DNA of 64,000 bases from Flavobacterium alkalisoli (lineage in GTDB: Bacteria > Bacteroidota > Bacteroidia > Flavobacteriales > Flavobacteriaceae), in contig NZ_CP042831.1 in assembly GCF_008000935.1 (NCBI RefSeq), positions 3,286,001-3,350,000 on the forward strand, in the 5' to 3' direction. The notes below the pieces were generated by a model. It ran no database searches. It was not told where the DNA came from and saw nothing but the letters and a program-made list of their open reading frames with translations. The position numbers were made by a program, and so were the translations under genes. Below are positions 53,717 through 62,425 of the stretch, one piece after another. Position 1 is the stretch's first letter. Each line of letters starts with the position of its first letter.

Positions 53717-56092
53717 ATGAACACGCAAAATTGTTATCATTGCGGGTTAGGTTATACAGATAAAGAAGAGATCGTTTTTGACGATAAATCCTTTTGCTGT
53801 AATGGCTGTAAAACCGTATATGAGATTTTTACCCTTAACGGGCTTACAGATTATTATTCTTTTGAAAAAACACCGGGAGCTACTCCTAAAGACATTAACG
53901 GTAAATATGATTTTCTTGATAATGAGGAAATCGTTTATCGCCTTTTAGAGTTTCACGAACAGGAAACACATATTGTTTCCTTATATATTCCGCACATTCA
54001 TTGCAGTTCCTGTATCTGGATATTGGAGAACCTCAACAAAATCAATATAGGTGTTAGCAGTTCTCAGGTAAATTTCAACAACAAAAAAGTACGCATTGTT
54101 TTCAATCCTGAAAAAACAACACTAAAGGAAATAGTACACCTGCTGTGTAAAATTGGCTATGAGCCTTACATAAGCCTGGACAATTATGAGCAGAAAAAGA
54201 AAAAGGTAAATCGTGAACTGGTTTATAAGCTGGGAGTAGCATTTTTTTGCTTCGGCAATGTTATGCTGCTTTCATTTCCTGAGTATTTTGAAATGGAAGA
54301 GTACTGGCTGGACAATTACAAGAGCTTTTTCCGATGGCTTATTTTTGGTCTTTCCCTACCCTCTTTCCTGTATGCTGCAAGCGGGTATTATTCATCCGCA
54401 TGGAAAAGCCTTAAAACCGGAATGCTCAATATTGATGTGCCTATAGCATTAGGTATTATTGTAATGTTCGTGAGAAGTACTGTTGATATCATATTCGGCT
54501 ATGGACAGGGATTTTTTGACAGCCTTACCGGACTGGTATTCTTTATGCTTCTAGGCCGATTCTTTCAACAGAAAACATACAATTTCCTTTCGTTTGAAAG
54601 AGACTTTAAATCCTACTTCCCCATTGCGGTTACTAAAATACTTCCGGACCGTAGTGAAGTTTCGGTACCTGTTTATGATGTTGCTGCGGGCGACAGGCTT
54701 CTTATACGTAATCAGGAACTTATACCTGTAGATGGTATTCTTATAAGTGATACTACTGCCATAGACTACAGCTTTGTAACCGGAGAAGCCGACCCGATTA
54801 CCAAAAAATCGGGAGACAAGCTTTTCGCAGGAGGTAAACAAACAGGTAAGATAATTGAAATGGAAGTATTGAGTTCCGTTTCCCAAAGTTATCTTACCCA
54901 ACTATGGAGTAACGATATATTCACCAAAAAAGACAGGCAGGATTATAAAACAATTACCGATACCATAAGCCGGTTCTTTACTCCCTTATTATTAATTACT
55001 GCATTGGCATCACTTTTATACTGGCTTTTTATAGATGTAACCACCGCTTTTAATGTATTTACTGCCGTACTTATTGTGGCATGCCCTTGTGCACTGGCAT
55101 TAAGTGCACCATTTACGCTGGGAAATATTTTAAGGATTATGGGAAACAAAAAGCTCTATCTCAAAAATGCCACTGTAGTAGAACAGATGGCTAAGGTAGA
55201 CACCATAGTTTTTGATAAAACAGGCACCATAACCACCAGTAAGAAATCGGATATTTTTTATGAAGGCAACGGGCTTACTGAAGAAGAAATCCTTATGGTG
55301 AAAAATATCCTAAGGGGGTCTAACCATCCTTTAAGCAGGAGGTTATATGATTTTCTCCCGAATGCAGCTATTATATTGGTTGATAATTTTGATGAAATTA
55401 CGGGCAAAGGCATTAAAGGTCATATCAACGATAATTTAATAAGAATAGGATCGGTTGATTTTGTGGGTGTTTCTAAAGCACAAACCTTACAAACTGCGGT
55501 ACACATAAGTATCAATAAAGTTTATAAGGGTAAATATGTTTTTGCAAACAGTTATAGAAATGGCCTTAAACCTCTTCTTGAAAACCTGAGCAAACGATAT
55601 GAACTTAAAATACTTTCGGGAGATAACGAAGGCGAACGCGAAACACTAAAACAATTGGTACCTCCGGGAACATTATGTGTATTCAATCAAAAACCAGAAC
55701 AAAAACTGGCCTTTATAGAAAGTCTGCAAAAAGAAGGAAAAAATGTAATGATGATAGGCGACGGCCTGAATGACGCTGGAGCACTGGCACAAAGCAATGT
55801 GGGGATATCAATATCAGAAGATATTAATGTGTTCTCCCCTGCCTGCGATGGTATACTCGATGCTTCTAAGTTTGAAAGTATTGATTATTTCCTCAAACTA
55901 TCTACAAATGCGGTCAAGACTATCAAAATGAGTTTTGGTATTTCCCTGCTCTACAATGCCTTTGGATTATCGGCTGCCATAGCCGGAAAACTTACTCCGC
56001 TAACAGCCGCTATTGTCATGCCTTTAAGCACTATTACCATTATGAGTTTTGTAACTGTTATGAGTAATTATTATGCCCGAAAAAAAGCCTGA
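53717..56092 (+). CDS. ccoI: CcoI-type copper-translocating P1B ATPase for cbb3 oxidase assembly
   Basis: The ATG at 53717 gives 791 residues (MNTQNCYHCG); a longer frame begins at a TTG upstream of the predicted transcript start. The N-terminus has the Cys-rich cap of CcoI/FixI ATPases (C6-x2-C9, C27-C28, C31), then a heavy-metal domain with HIHCSSCIW (Cys96, Cys99). The membrane copper site is ACPCALALSAP near 455, and the phosphorylation motif DKTGTITT near 498. The late motif GDGLNDAGALAQS is present. CcoI exports copper to the periplasm for the oxidase binuclear centre. It precedes ccoS by 90 bases, which contain a second FNR-like promoter. Confidence 0.92.
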   Translation: MNTQNCYHCGLGYTDKEEIVFDDKSFCCNGCKTVYEIFTLNGLTDYYSFEKTPGATPKDINGKYDFLDNEEIVYRLLEFHEQETHIVSLYIPHIHCSSCIWILENLNKINIGVSSSQVNFNNKKVRIVFNPEKTTLKEIVHLLCKIGYEPYISLDNYEQKKKKVNRELVYKLGVAFFCFGNVMLLSFPEYFEMEEYWLDNYKSFFRWLIFGLSLPSFLYAASGYYSSAWKSLKTGMLNIDVPIALGIIVMFVRSTVDIIFGYGQGFFDSLTGLVFFMLLGRFFQQKTYNFLSFERDFKSYFPIAVTKILPDRSEVSVPVYDVAAGDRLLIRNQELIPVDGILISDTTAIDYSFVTGEADPITKKSGDKLFAGGKQTGKIIEMEVLSSVSQSYLTQLWSNDIFTKKDRQDYKTITDTISRFFTPLLLITALASLLYWLFIDVTTAFNVFTAVLIVACPCALALSAPFTLGNILRIMGNKKLYLKNATVVEQMAKVDTIVFDKTGTITTSKKSDIFYEGNGLTEEEILMVKNILRGSNHPLSRRLYDFLPNAAIILVDNFDEITGKGIKGHINDNLIRIGSVDFVGVSKAQTLQTAVHISINKVYKGKYVFANSYRNGLKPLLENLSKRYELKILSGDNEGERETLKQLVPPGTLCVFNQKPEQKLAFIESLQKEGKNVMMIGDGLNDAGALAQSNVGISISEDINVFSPACDGILDASKFESIDYFLKLSTNAVKTIKMSFGISLLYNAFGLSAAIAGKLTPLTAAIVMPLSTITIMSFVTVMSNYYARKKA

Positions 56093-56119
56093 AAATTTAA
56101 TCAAAAAACCATGTATGCA

Positions 56120-56131
56120 TGATAAATATCA
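56120..56131 (+). promoter_or_regulatory. FNR-like site upstream of ccoS-ccoNO
   Basis: TGATAAATATCA exactly matches the FNR core TGAT-N4-ATCA and is part of the palindrome CATGAT-AAAT-ATCATG. Its centre (56125.5) is 29.5 bases upstream of the -7 element. With a start near 56167 this is the classic -41.5 activator position. Confidence 0.75.
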
Positions 56132-56154
56132 TGTTTTATCACGCGGTGCAACAG

Positions 56155-56162
56155 TAGTTTTG
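56155..56162 (+). promoter_or_regulatory. -7 element of the cco operon
   Basis: TAGTTTTG is an exact TAnnTTTG match, 20 bases upstream of the ccoS ATG. No TTG is present at -33 spacing, consistent with FNR-dependent activation. Confidence 0.6.
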
Positions 56163-56182
56163 TTAACATAAAACCAATAAGT

Positions 56183-56359
56183 ATGAGCGTCATTTATTTA
56201 CTAATCTCCATCAGTATCGTTGTGGCCATACTGTTTTGCGTAGCCTTTATAAGGGCAGTAAAAACAGGCCAATATGACGATGACTACACCCCGTCTGTAA
56301 GAATGCTTTTTGACGATGAGTTAAAGAAAAAAGAAAACAAACACAATAACACAATTTAA
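56183..56359 (+). CDS. ccoS: cbb3 oxidase maturation protein CcoS
   Basis: This 58-residue gene starts at the ATG at 56183 and stops 1 base before the ccoN start. The sequence opens MSVIYLLISISIVVAILF, a single membrane helix, then continues CVAFIRAVKTGQYDDDYTPS, the CcoS signature of a helix followed by a GQYDD-type acidic stretch. CcoS is needed for cofactor insertion into the cbb3 oxidase. It is the first gene after the FNR-regulated promoter and is almost fused to ccoN, which suggests coupled translation. Despite its small size I consider it certain from motif and context. Confidence 0.88.
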   Translation: MSVIYLLISISIVVAILFCVAFIRAVKTGQYDDDYTPSVRMLFDDELKKKENKHNNTI

Positions 56360-56360
56360 T

Positions 56361-58562
56361 ATGGAAGTGCAGCAATTTTATTACGATAATAAAATAGTTA
56401 AAAAATTCCTCTATGCCACCATCTTATTTGGGGTTGTAGGAATGCTTGTAGGCTTGCTGATAGCCTCTATGTACATGTTTCCCGGTTTAACCGAAGGTAT
56501 TTCATGGCTAAGCTACGGCCGATTAAGGCCATTACACACCAATGCCGTGATTTTTGCCTTTGTGGGTAATGCCACTTTTGCAGGGGTTTACTACTCAATG
56601 CAAAGGCTACTTAAGACCCGCATGTACAGCGATTTTTTAAGTAATGTAAATTTTTGGGGATGGCAGCTTATTATTGTTGCCGCAGCCATATCACTTCCGT
56701 TAGGATATACCACATCTAAAGAATATGCCGAACTGGAATGGCCTATAGATATAGCTATCGCTATTGTTTGGGTTGTTTTTGGTATTAATATGATAGGTAC
56801 CATTTTAAGGAGAAGGGAACGCCACCTATATGTAGCCATATGGTTTTACCTTGCAACCTTTGTAACGGTTGCCGTTCTTCACATCTTTAACAGCCTTGAA
56901 CTTCCGGTAAACGGAATGAAAAGTTACTCTGTTTATGCCGGTGTACAGGATGCCTTAGTGCAATGGTGGTACGGGCACAATGCCGTGGCATTTTTCCTAA
57001 CAACACCTTTCCTTGGGTTAATGTATTATTATCTGCCTAAGGCGGCAAACAGGCCGGTATATTCATACAGGCTGTCTATTATCCACTTCTGGTCGTTAAT
57101 ATTTATCTATATATGGGCCGGGCCGCACCACCTGTTATACTCTGCACTACCTGATTGGGCTCAAAACCTGGGTGTGGTATTCTCTGTAATGCTTATCGCT
57201 CCGTCATGGGGAGGTATGATAAACGGTTTGCTTACACTAAGGGGTGCATGGGATAAAGTACGTACAGATCCTGTTTTAAAATTCTTTGTGGTTGCAATTA
57301 CCGGATATGGTATGGCAACGTTTGAAGGGCCAATGCTATCACTTAAAAACGTAAATGCTATTGCCCACTTTAGCGACTGGATTGTAGCACACGTACACGT
57401 AGGCGCGCTGGCATGGAACGGTTTCCTAACCTTTGGTATGATCTACTGGTTAATACCAAGAATGACAAAAACATCTCTTTACTCTGTTAAGCTTGCCAAC
57501 TTCCACTTCTGGATAGGTACACTGGGCATCATATTATATGCCTTACCAATGTATGTTGCAGGTTTTGTACAGGCTTCTATGTGGAAACAGTTTAACCCTG
57601 ACGGTACTCTTAAATACGGTAACTTCCTTGAAACTGTAAAACAAATTATGCCAATGTACTGGATGAGGGCTATAGGCGGTACCTTATTCGTAATAGGTCT
57701 TTTAGTACTGGTATACAACATTATAATGACAATTCGCCAGGGTAAAGCCGTTGAAGACGAACTGGCAGAAGCTCCTGAACTGGAAAGAATTACAGGACGA
57801 AGAATGAAAGGTGAGAAATTCCACCCTTGGTTGGAAAGAAAACCTATACAGCTTACCATACTTGCTACTATTGCAATACTTATAGGTGGTATTATACAAA
57901 TTGTACCTACCATAATGGTAAAATCTAACATACCAACCATATCTACGGTTAAACCATATACTCCCTTAGAGCTTGAAGGCCGTGACCTGTACATTAGGGA
58001 AGGATGTGTAAACTGTCACTCTCAAATGATACGTCCGTTCAGATCAGAAGTAGAACGCTATGGCGAATACTCTAAATCTGGAGAATATGTATACGATCAC
58101 CCGTTCCTGTGGGGTTCTAAGCGTACCGGGCCAGACCTTATGCGTATAGGTGGAAAATACAGCGACAACTGGCATTTTAATCACATGTGGGATCCTCAAA
58201 GTACATCGGCAGGTTCTATAATGCCATCCTACAAATGGCTGTTTGACAATAAGAAAATGAACCGTAGCGAGACTGAGAAAAAAATGCAGGTAATGGTAAA
58301 ACTGGGTGTTCCTTATACGGATGAAGATATTGCCAATGCACAGCAGTCTATGGATGCACAGGCAGCAAAAATTGAAGAGAATTTACATATAGACCCTGAC
58401 TTTGTAAAAAGCTATGAAGCAAGCAAAAAAACAGCTCTGGCAAACGGTGAAGAGTTTACCCCAATGAAAGACCGGGAAATTACAGCACTAATAGCCTACC
58501 TGCAACGCCTTGGAACCGATATTAAAATTAAACCGGCTACGGCCGATAACTCAAAACAATAA
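56361..58562 (+). CDS. ccoN: fused cbb3 cytochrome oxidase subunits I and II (CcoNO)
   Basis: The 733-residue protein joins two subunits. Residues ~1-470 are CcoN: 12 membrane helices with haem and copper ligands in GRLRPLHTNAVIFAF, WWYGHNAVAFFLT, WAGPHHLLYSA and HVHVGALAWNG. A linker leads to CcoO (about 480-733): a membrane helix then haem c motif GCVNCHSQMIRPF (CxxCH near 549-553), and the later GPDLMRIGGKYSDNWH with an axial-Met-type IMPSYKWL. The fusion is usual in Bacteroidota. The complex reduces oxygen at low concentration and pumps protons. It starts 1 base after ccoS and ends 3 bases before ccoQ. Confidence 0.94.
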   Translation: MEVQQFYYDNKIVKKFLYATILFGVVGMLVGLLIASMYMFPGLTEGISWLSYGRLRPLHTNAVIFAFVGNATFAGVYYSMQRLLKTRMYSDFLSNVNFWGWQLIIVAAAISLPLGYTTSKEYAELEWPIDIAIAIVWVVFGINMIGTILRRRERHLYVAIWFYLATFVTVAVLHIFNSLELPVNGMKSYSVYAGVQDALVQWWYGHNAVAFFLTTPFLGLMYYYLPKAANRPVYSYRLSIIHFWSLIFIYIWAGPHHLLYSALPDWAQNLGVVFSVMLIAPSWGGMINGLLTLRGAWDKVRTDPVLKFFVVAITGYGMATFEGPMLSLKNVNAIAHFSDWIVAHVHVGALAWNGFLTFGMIYWLIPRMTKTSLYSVKLANFHFWIGTLGIILYALPMYVAGFVQASMWKQFNPDGTLKYGNFLETVKQIMPMYWMRAIGGTLFVIGLLVLVYNIIMTIRQGKAVEDELAEAPELERITGRRMKGEKFHPWLERKPIQLTILATIAILIGGIIQIVPTIMVKSNIPTISTVKPYTPLELEGRDLYIREGCVNCHSQMIRPFRSEVERYGEYSKSGEYVYDHPFLWGSKRTGPDLMRIGGKYSDNWHFNHMWDPQSTSAGSIMPSYKWLFDNKKMNRSETEKKMQVMVKLGVPYTDEDIANAQQSMDAQAAKIEENLHIDPDFVKSYEASKKTALANGEEFTPMKDREITALIAYLQRLGTDIKIKPATADNSKQ

Positions 58563-58565
58563 GCC

Positions 58566-58751
58566 ATGCTAAAGTTTATAAAACACAATATGGAGAGCAT
58601 CTCAGGAATTGAGGTCTATCCTATACTATCGCTGCTTATTTTCTTCATCTTCTTTGTAGTACTGTATACCTGGGTATATACCTACAAGAAAGAAAAGATA
58701 ACCGAGATGAGTAACCTGCCGTTCTCAGACAACGATAACGATAACCAATAG
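58566..58751 (+). CDS. ccoQ: CcoQ-like small cbb3 oxidase subunit
   Basis: The 61-residue protein has one membrane helix (VYPILSLLIFFIFFVVLYTWVY) followed by a short charged, Asp/Asn-rich tail (YKKEKITEMSNLPFSDND). Size, topology and position between ccoNO and ccoP fit CcoQ, which stabilises the oxidase complex. Sequence conservation of this subunit is low, so the call rests mostly on context. Confidence 0.72.
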   Translation: MLKFIKHNMESISGIEVYPILSLLIFFIFFVVLYTWVYTYKKEKITEMSNLPFSDNDNDNQ

Positions 58752-58771
58752 TTGAACATAAACTTATCACT

Positions 58772-59734
58772 ATGAAAAAATTTATACCGGTATATGTTAG
58801 GGTTCCTGTAATTTTTGCACTGGTTTTCATGGCTCTGGAATACTTTATAGATTCAGGAGACAGGCCTGCCTTCCTAAAATACCCAGAAGTATCAATATTC
58901 CTGTTTTTCTTCCTGTTCCTTCAGGTAGCAATAGAAATAACCATTAGTGCCATAGACAGGGTTACTTACAGCATCCTTACCGAAGAACAGAAGAAAAAAC
59001 TGGCTGAAGCCGATGCCATAGAGTTTAAAGACACCAAGCTTTACAAAAAGATAAAAAGCTGGTTTGTAAAAGTTAAACCTATTGAAGAAGAAGGTGAAAT
59101 ATTACTTCATCATGATTATGACGGTATTAAAGAGCTTGATAATGTGTTACCACCGTGGTGGATAAACCTTTTCTATGTAACTATACTGTTTGGGTTGGTT
59201 TACCTTGTAAAGTACCACATTCTTGATGGCCCTGACCAGAAAAAGGAATTTGAGATTGAAATGGAAGAAGCCCGCATAGCGGTTGAGGAATATAACAAGC
59301 TTGCTAAAGACCGTATTGATGCCAACAACGTAACTCTTTTAACAGAAGTATCTGATTTGGCAGAAGGTAAAAAGATTTTTGAGACCAACTGTGTAGCCTG
59401 CCACAGGGCAGATGCCGGAGGTGCTATTGGCCCTAACCTTACCGACGAGTACTGGGTTTTAGGAGGAGGTATTAAAAATGTATTTCACACCATTACCGAA
59501 GGCGGACGTGACGGTAAAGGCATGGTGGCTTGGAAAGGTACTCTTAAACCTTCAGAAATTCAGTTGGTAGCCAGTTATGTATTGTCTTTGCAGGGAACCA
59601 ATCCTGTAGACCCTAAAGCTCCCGATGGAGAAATATGGAAAGACGAGGCCAAAACCGATGGCGATAGCGATAAGCCAAATGAAGAAGATACGCAGCAAAC
59701 AACAGAAGAAACCCCCGAAGTAGCCGCTAAATAA
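58772..59734 (+). CDS. ccoP: cbb3 oxidase subunit III (CcoP) with a single haem c
   Basis: The 320-residue protein has two hydrophobic N-terminal segments (about 8-25 and 42-65), a third near 130-147 (INLFYVTILFGLVYLVKYH), and a C-terminal cytochrome c domain with NCVACHRADAGG (CxxCH near 208-212), GPNLTDEYWVLGG and an axial Met in GKGMVAWKG. Classical proteobacterial CcoP carries two CxxCH motifs; only one is present here. The extended membrane N-terminus and the acidic, Thr/Glu-rich C-tail also differ. It delivers electrons to CcoN. Confidence 0.9.
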   Translation: MKKFIPVYVRVPVIFALVFMALEYFIDSGDRPAFLKYPEVSIFLFFFLFLQVAIEITISAIDRVTYSILTEEQKKKLAEADAIEFKDTKLYKKIKSWFVKVKPIEEEGEILLHHDYDGIKELDNVLPPWWINLFYVTILFGLVYLVKYHILDGPDQKKEFEIEMEEARIAVEEYNKLAKDRIDANNVTLLTEVSDLAEGKKIFETNCVACHRADAGGAIGPNLTDEYWVLGGGIKNVFHTITEGGRDGKGMVAWKGTLKPSEIQLVASYVLSLQGTNPVDPKAPDGEIWKDEAKTDGDSDKPNEEDTQQTTEETPEVAAK

Positions 59735-59745
59735 AGCCAAATACC

Positions 59746-61164
59746 ATGAGCAATATACAGGAAGAAGAGTTTAGGGACAGGATAGCAACCATAAATGAAG
59801 AAGGTAAAAGGTCTTGGATATATCCTAAGAAACCTTCGGGAAAACTATACAGGTACCGCAAATTAGTCAGTTACTTTTTACTTCTCTTCCTGTTTAGTGC
59901 TCCCTTTGTAAAAATAAACGGCAACCAGTTCCTTATGTTCAATGTGCTGGAACGCAGGTTCAACATATTTGGTTTCCCTTTCTGGCCACAGGATTTCCAC
60001 CTGTTTGTAATCTCCATGATTATAGGGGTAATATTCGTTGCACTGTTTACTGTTGCCTTCGGTAGGCTGTTTTGTGGCTGGGTTTGCCCGCAAACCATAT
60101 TTATGGAAATGGTTTTCCGCAGGATAGAATACTGGATTGAAGGTGACAGGAATGCCCAGATTAAACTGGATAAGCAAAAATGGGATACCGAAAAAATAAG
60201 AAAAAAAGCTCTCAAATGGTTCATCTTTTTTATCATATCATTCCTTATAGCCAATGTGTTTCTCGCATACCTATCAGGAAGTGATAAACTCATACAAATG
60301 GTAACCGACGGGCCCGGACAGCATGTAAGTACACTTATAGCCCTGCTGATATTTACTGCAGTATTCTACTTTATCTATATCTGGTTTAGAGAACAGGTTT
60401 GTATTATAGCCTGTCCGTACGGAAGGCTTCAGGGAGTACTGCTGGATAACAAATCGATAATTGTAGCCTACGATCATAAAAGAGGTGAAAGAGAAAACGG
60501 GCGCGGTAAAATAGTTAAGAACGAAGACAGGGCGATATCCGGAAAAGGAGATTGTATAGACTGCAAGCTTTGTGTACATGTTTGCCCTACCGGTATAGAC
60601 ATAAGAAACGGAACGCAGCTGGAATGCATTAACTGTACTGCCTGTATAGATGAATGTAATACTGTAATGGAAAGGGTCGGTTTTCCTAAAGACCTGATAC
60701 GTTATGCCAGTGAAGACGAAATAACCAAAAAGGAAAAGTTTGTTTTTACTGCCAGAATGAAAGGCTACACTGCCGTACTGCTAATCCTTATAGGAATATT
60801 TACAGGTATGCTGTTCTTAAGAAATGATGTGGAAGCCACAGTACTAAGGTTACCCGGGCAATTGTACGAGCACAAAGGAGAAAACATAAGCAATGTATAT
60901 ACCTACAAAATCGTGAACAAAACCACTAAAGACTTTAATGATGTTTACTTTAAGCTAAAAACACCTAAAGGGGAAGTTAAAGTGGTAGGAAAGCCTCATT
61001 TTAAAGTACCTAAGGCAGGTATTGCACAGGGAACATTGTTTGTGGAAATTAATGAGGCATTGCTTAAAGGCGACAAAACAAAGATACTGCTTGAGGTTTA
61101 TGACGGTGACCGACTTATTGAAACCGAATCAAGCAACTTTTTAGGTCCTAGGACTTTTAATTAA
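59746..61164 (+). CDS. ccoG: cbb3 oxidase accessory iron-sulfur protein CcoG (RdxA/FixG)
   Basis: The 472-residue protein has about five membrane helices and a central ferredoxin-like block. Motifs include GRLFCGWVCPQTIFMEMVFR in a loop after helix 2, CIIACPYGRLQG, and the 4Fe-4S pairs CIDCKLCVHVCPTGIDIRNG and CINCTACIDECNTVM. The C-terminal ~120 residues form an Ig-like periplasmic domain. CcoG reduces copper(II) during delivery to the oxidase. It starts 11 bases after ccoP and is followed at 12 bases by fixH. Confidence 0.93.
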   Translation: MSNIQEEEFRDRIATINEEGKRSWIYPKKPSGKLYRYRKLVSYFLLLFLFSAPFVKINGNQFLMFNVLERRFNIFGFPFWPQDFHLFVISMIIGVIFVALFTVAFGRLFCGWVCPQTIFMEMVFRRIEYWIEGDRNAQIKLDKQKWDTEKIRKKALKWFIFFIISFLIANVFLAYLSGSDKLIQMVTDGPGQHVSTLIALLIFTAVFYFIYIWFREQVCIIACPYGRLQGVLLDNKSIIVAYDHKRGERENGRGKIVKNEDRAISGKGDCIDCKLCVHVCPTGIDIRNGTQLECINCTACIDECNTVMERVGFPKDLIRYASEDEITKKEKFVFTARMKGYTAVLLILIGIFTGMLFLRNDVEATVLRLPGQLYEHKGENISNVYTYKIVNKTTKDFNDVYFKLKTPKGEVKVVGKPHFKVPKAGIAQGTLFVEINEALLKGDKTKILLEVYDGDRLIETESSNFLGPRTFN

Positions 61165-61176
61165 AAACTAATGATT

Positions 61177-61626
61177 ATGAAATTTAACTGGGGAACAGGA
61201 ATTGTAATCGCATTTGCCCTTTTTATGAGCTTTATACTGTTTTTTGTATTCAAAGTACAATCAGACAGTAAATATGACAACGAACTGGTTGTAGAAGATT
61301 ACTACAAACAGGAAAGAATATTGCAGGACAAGCTTAACAGAGAAGAAAATGCTATTAGCCTGCACCATCAACTAACAATTAACAGCACACAAAAAGGAAT
61401 AGAAATAGAATTTCCAGAGGATTTTGATGCTTCAAAAATAAAAGGAAAAGTGTTCCTGTACAGGCCGTCTAACCAAAGGCTCGATATTGAACAACCAATA
61501 ACAATATCGGCTTCTCATCTGCTCATACCTAAAAGTGATTTGGTAGACGGCCGCTGGAACATTACTGTTGACTGGGAATATCAGGGTATAGGTTACCTCA
61601 ACAGTAAGGAGATTACGGTTTATTAA
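61177..61626 (+). CDS. FixH/CcoH family protein
   Basis: The ATG at 61177 gives 149 residues starting MKFNWGTGIVIAFALFMSF; an ATG two codons earlier (61171) is equally possible. One N-terminal membrane helix is followed by a periplasmic domain with DNELVVEDYYKQE, a FixH signature, and a beta-sandwich (GKVFLYRPSNQRLDIEQPI). FixH/CcoH aids assembly of the cbb3 oxidase. Position immediately after ccoG matches the usual fixGH order. Confidence 0.85.
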   Translation: MKFNWGTGIVIAFALFMSFILFFVFKVQSDSKYDNELVVEDYYKQERILQDKLNREENAISLHHQLTINSTQKGIEIEFPEDFDASKIKGKVFLYRPSNQRLDIEQPITISASHLLIPKSDLVDGRWNITVDWEYQGIGYLNSKEITVY

Positions 61627-61645
61627 AAATTAAAAAGATAAGAGT

Positions 61646-62347
61646 ATGCTATATTCAGCACTTTTATTAGGATTAATATCAAGCCTGCACTGCATGGGCA
61701 TGTGCGGGCCTATTGCCATGATGCTGCCGGTAGACCGCACCAATGAAACAAAAAAAACCATACAGATCCTTTTGTATCATATCGGCAGGCTTATAGCTTA
61801 TGGTTCACTGGGAATTATATTCGGGTTGTTAGGCAGGGGGCTTTACCTGGCCGGAATGCAGCAAAACGTTGCCATAGCCTCCGGTATTATTATGATTACC
61901 ATAATAGCAATACCGGAAAAGAAATTTGCCAAATATAATTTCTCTAAACCTATCTATAAAGTAATAAGTAGTGTAAAAAGTGGTCTTGGAGCCCAGTTCA
62001 GGAAAAAAAGCAATGAGGCTATTTTTATAACCGGGCTTCTTAATGGCTTTTTACCCTGTGCATTGGTTTACGCTGCCCTTTTTGGTGCTATTGCCATGCA
62101 AAATGCCCTTTTGGGAGGATTATACATGGTTCTTTACGGTATAGGAACCATCCCTATGATGAGCGCTGTGGTATATGTTAGCAATATGCTTACTTCACCC
62201 TTAAGGAATAAGCTTAACAGCTTTATACCTTATGCCGTAGCCATTATAGGGGCTTTCTTTATCCTAAGGGGATTAGGGCTAGGTATTCCTTACCTTTCAC
62301 CCGAAACCAACTCTCTTTTTGTTCAGGGAATACCACACTGCAAGTAA
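61646..62347 (+). CDS. TauE/SafE-like membrane protein (COG2836 type) of the cco operon
   Basis: The 233-residue protein has about six membrane segments. It begins with the distinctive SSLHCMGMCGPIAMMLP, the HCxGMCGP motif of the COG2836 family, related to copper-handling transporters, and has a second half with LLNGFLPCALVYAALFGAIA, where PCALVY is also typical. Database names call the family sulfite exporter, but its placement at the end of ccoSNOQPG-fixH and the Cys/His motif argue for a role in copper supply or oxidase maturation. That role is inferred. The operon terminator follows 18 bases later. Confidence 0.8.
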   Translation: MLYSALLLGLISSLHCMGMCGPIAMMLPVDRTNETKKTIQILLYHIGRLIAYGSLGIIFGLLGRGLYLAGMQQNVAIASGIIMITIIAIPEKKFAKYNFSKPIYKVISSVKSGLGAQFRKKSNEAIFITGLLNGFLPCALVYAALFGAIAMQNALLGGLYMVLYGIGTIPMMSAVVYVSNMLTSPLRNKLNSFIPYAVAIIGAFFILRGLGLGIPYLSPETNSLFVQGIPHCK

Positions 62348-62365
62348 CTAAACATAAACAACTGC

Positions 62366-62396
62366 GAAAAGCCCCTGAAAATTTCAGGGGCTTTTC
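62366..62396. terminator. terminator between the cco operon and hemN
   Basis: GAAAAGCCCCTGAAA (62366-62380) pairs with TTTCAGGGGCTTTTC (62382-62396) with almost no loop, followed by T residues. Convergent genes end on each side, so it can work on both strands. Confidence 0.75.
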
Positions 62397-62425
62397 TTTT
62401 GGAAGGTTAGGTTGGTAAGGGTGAT

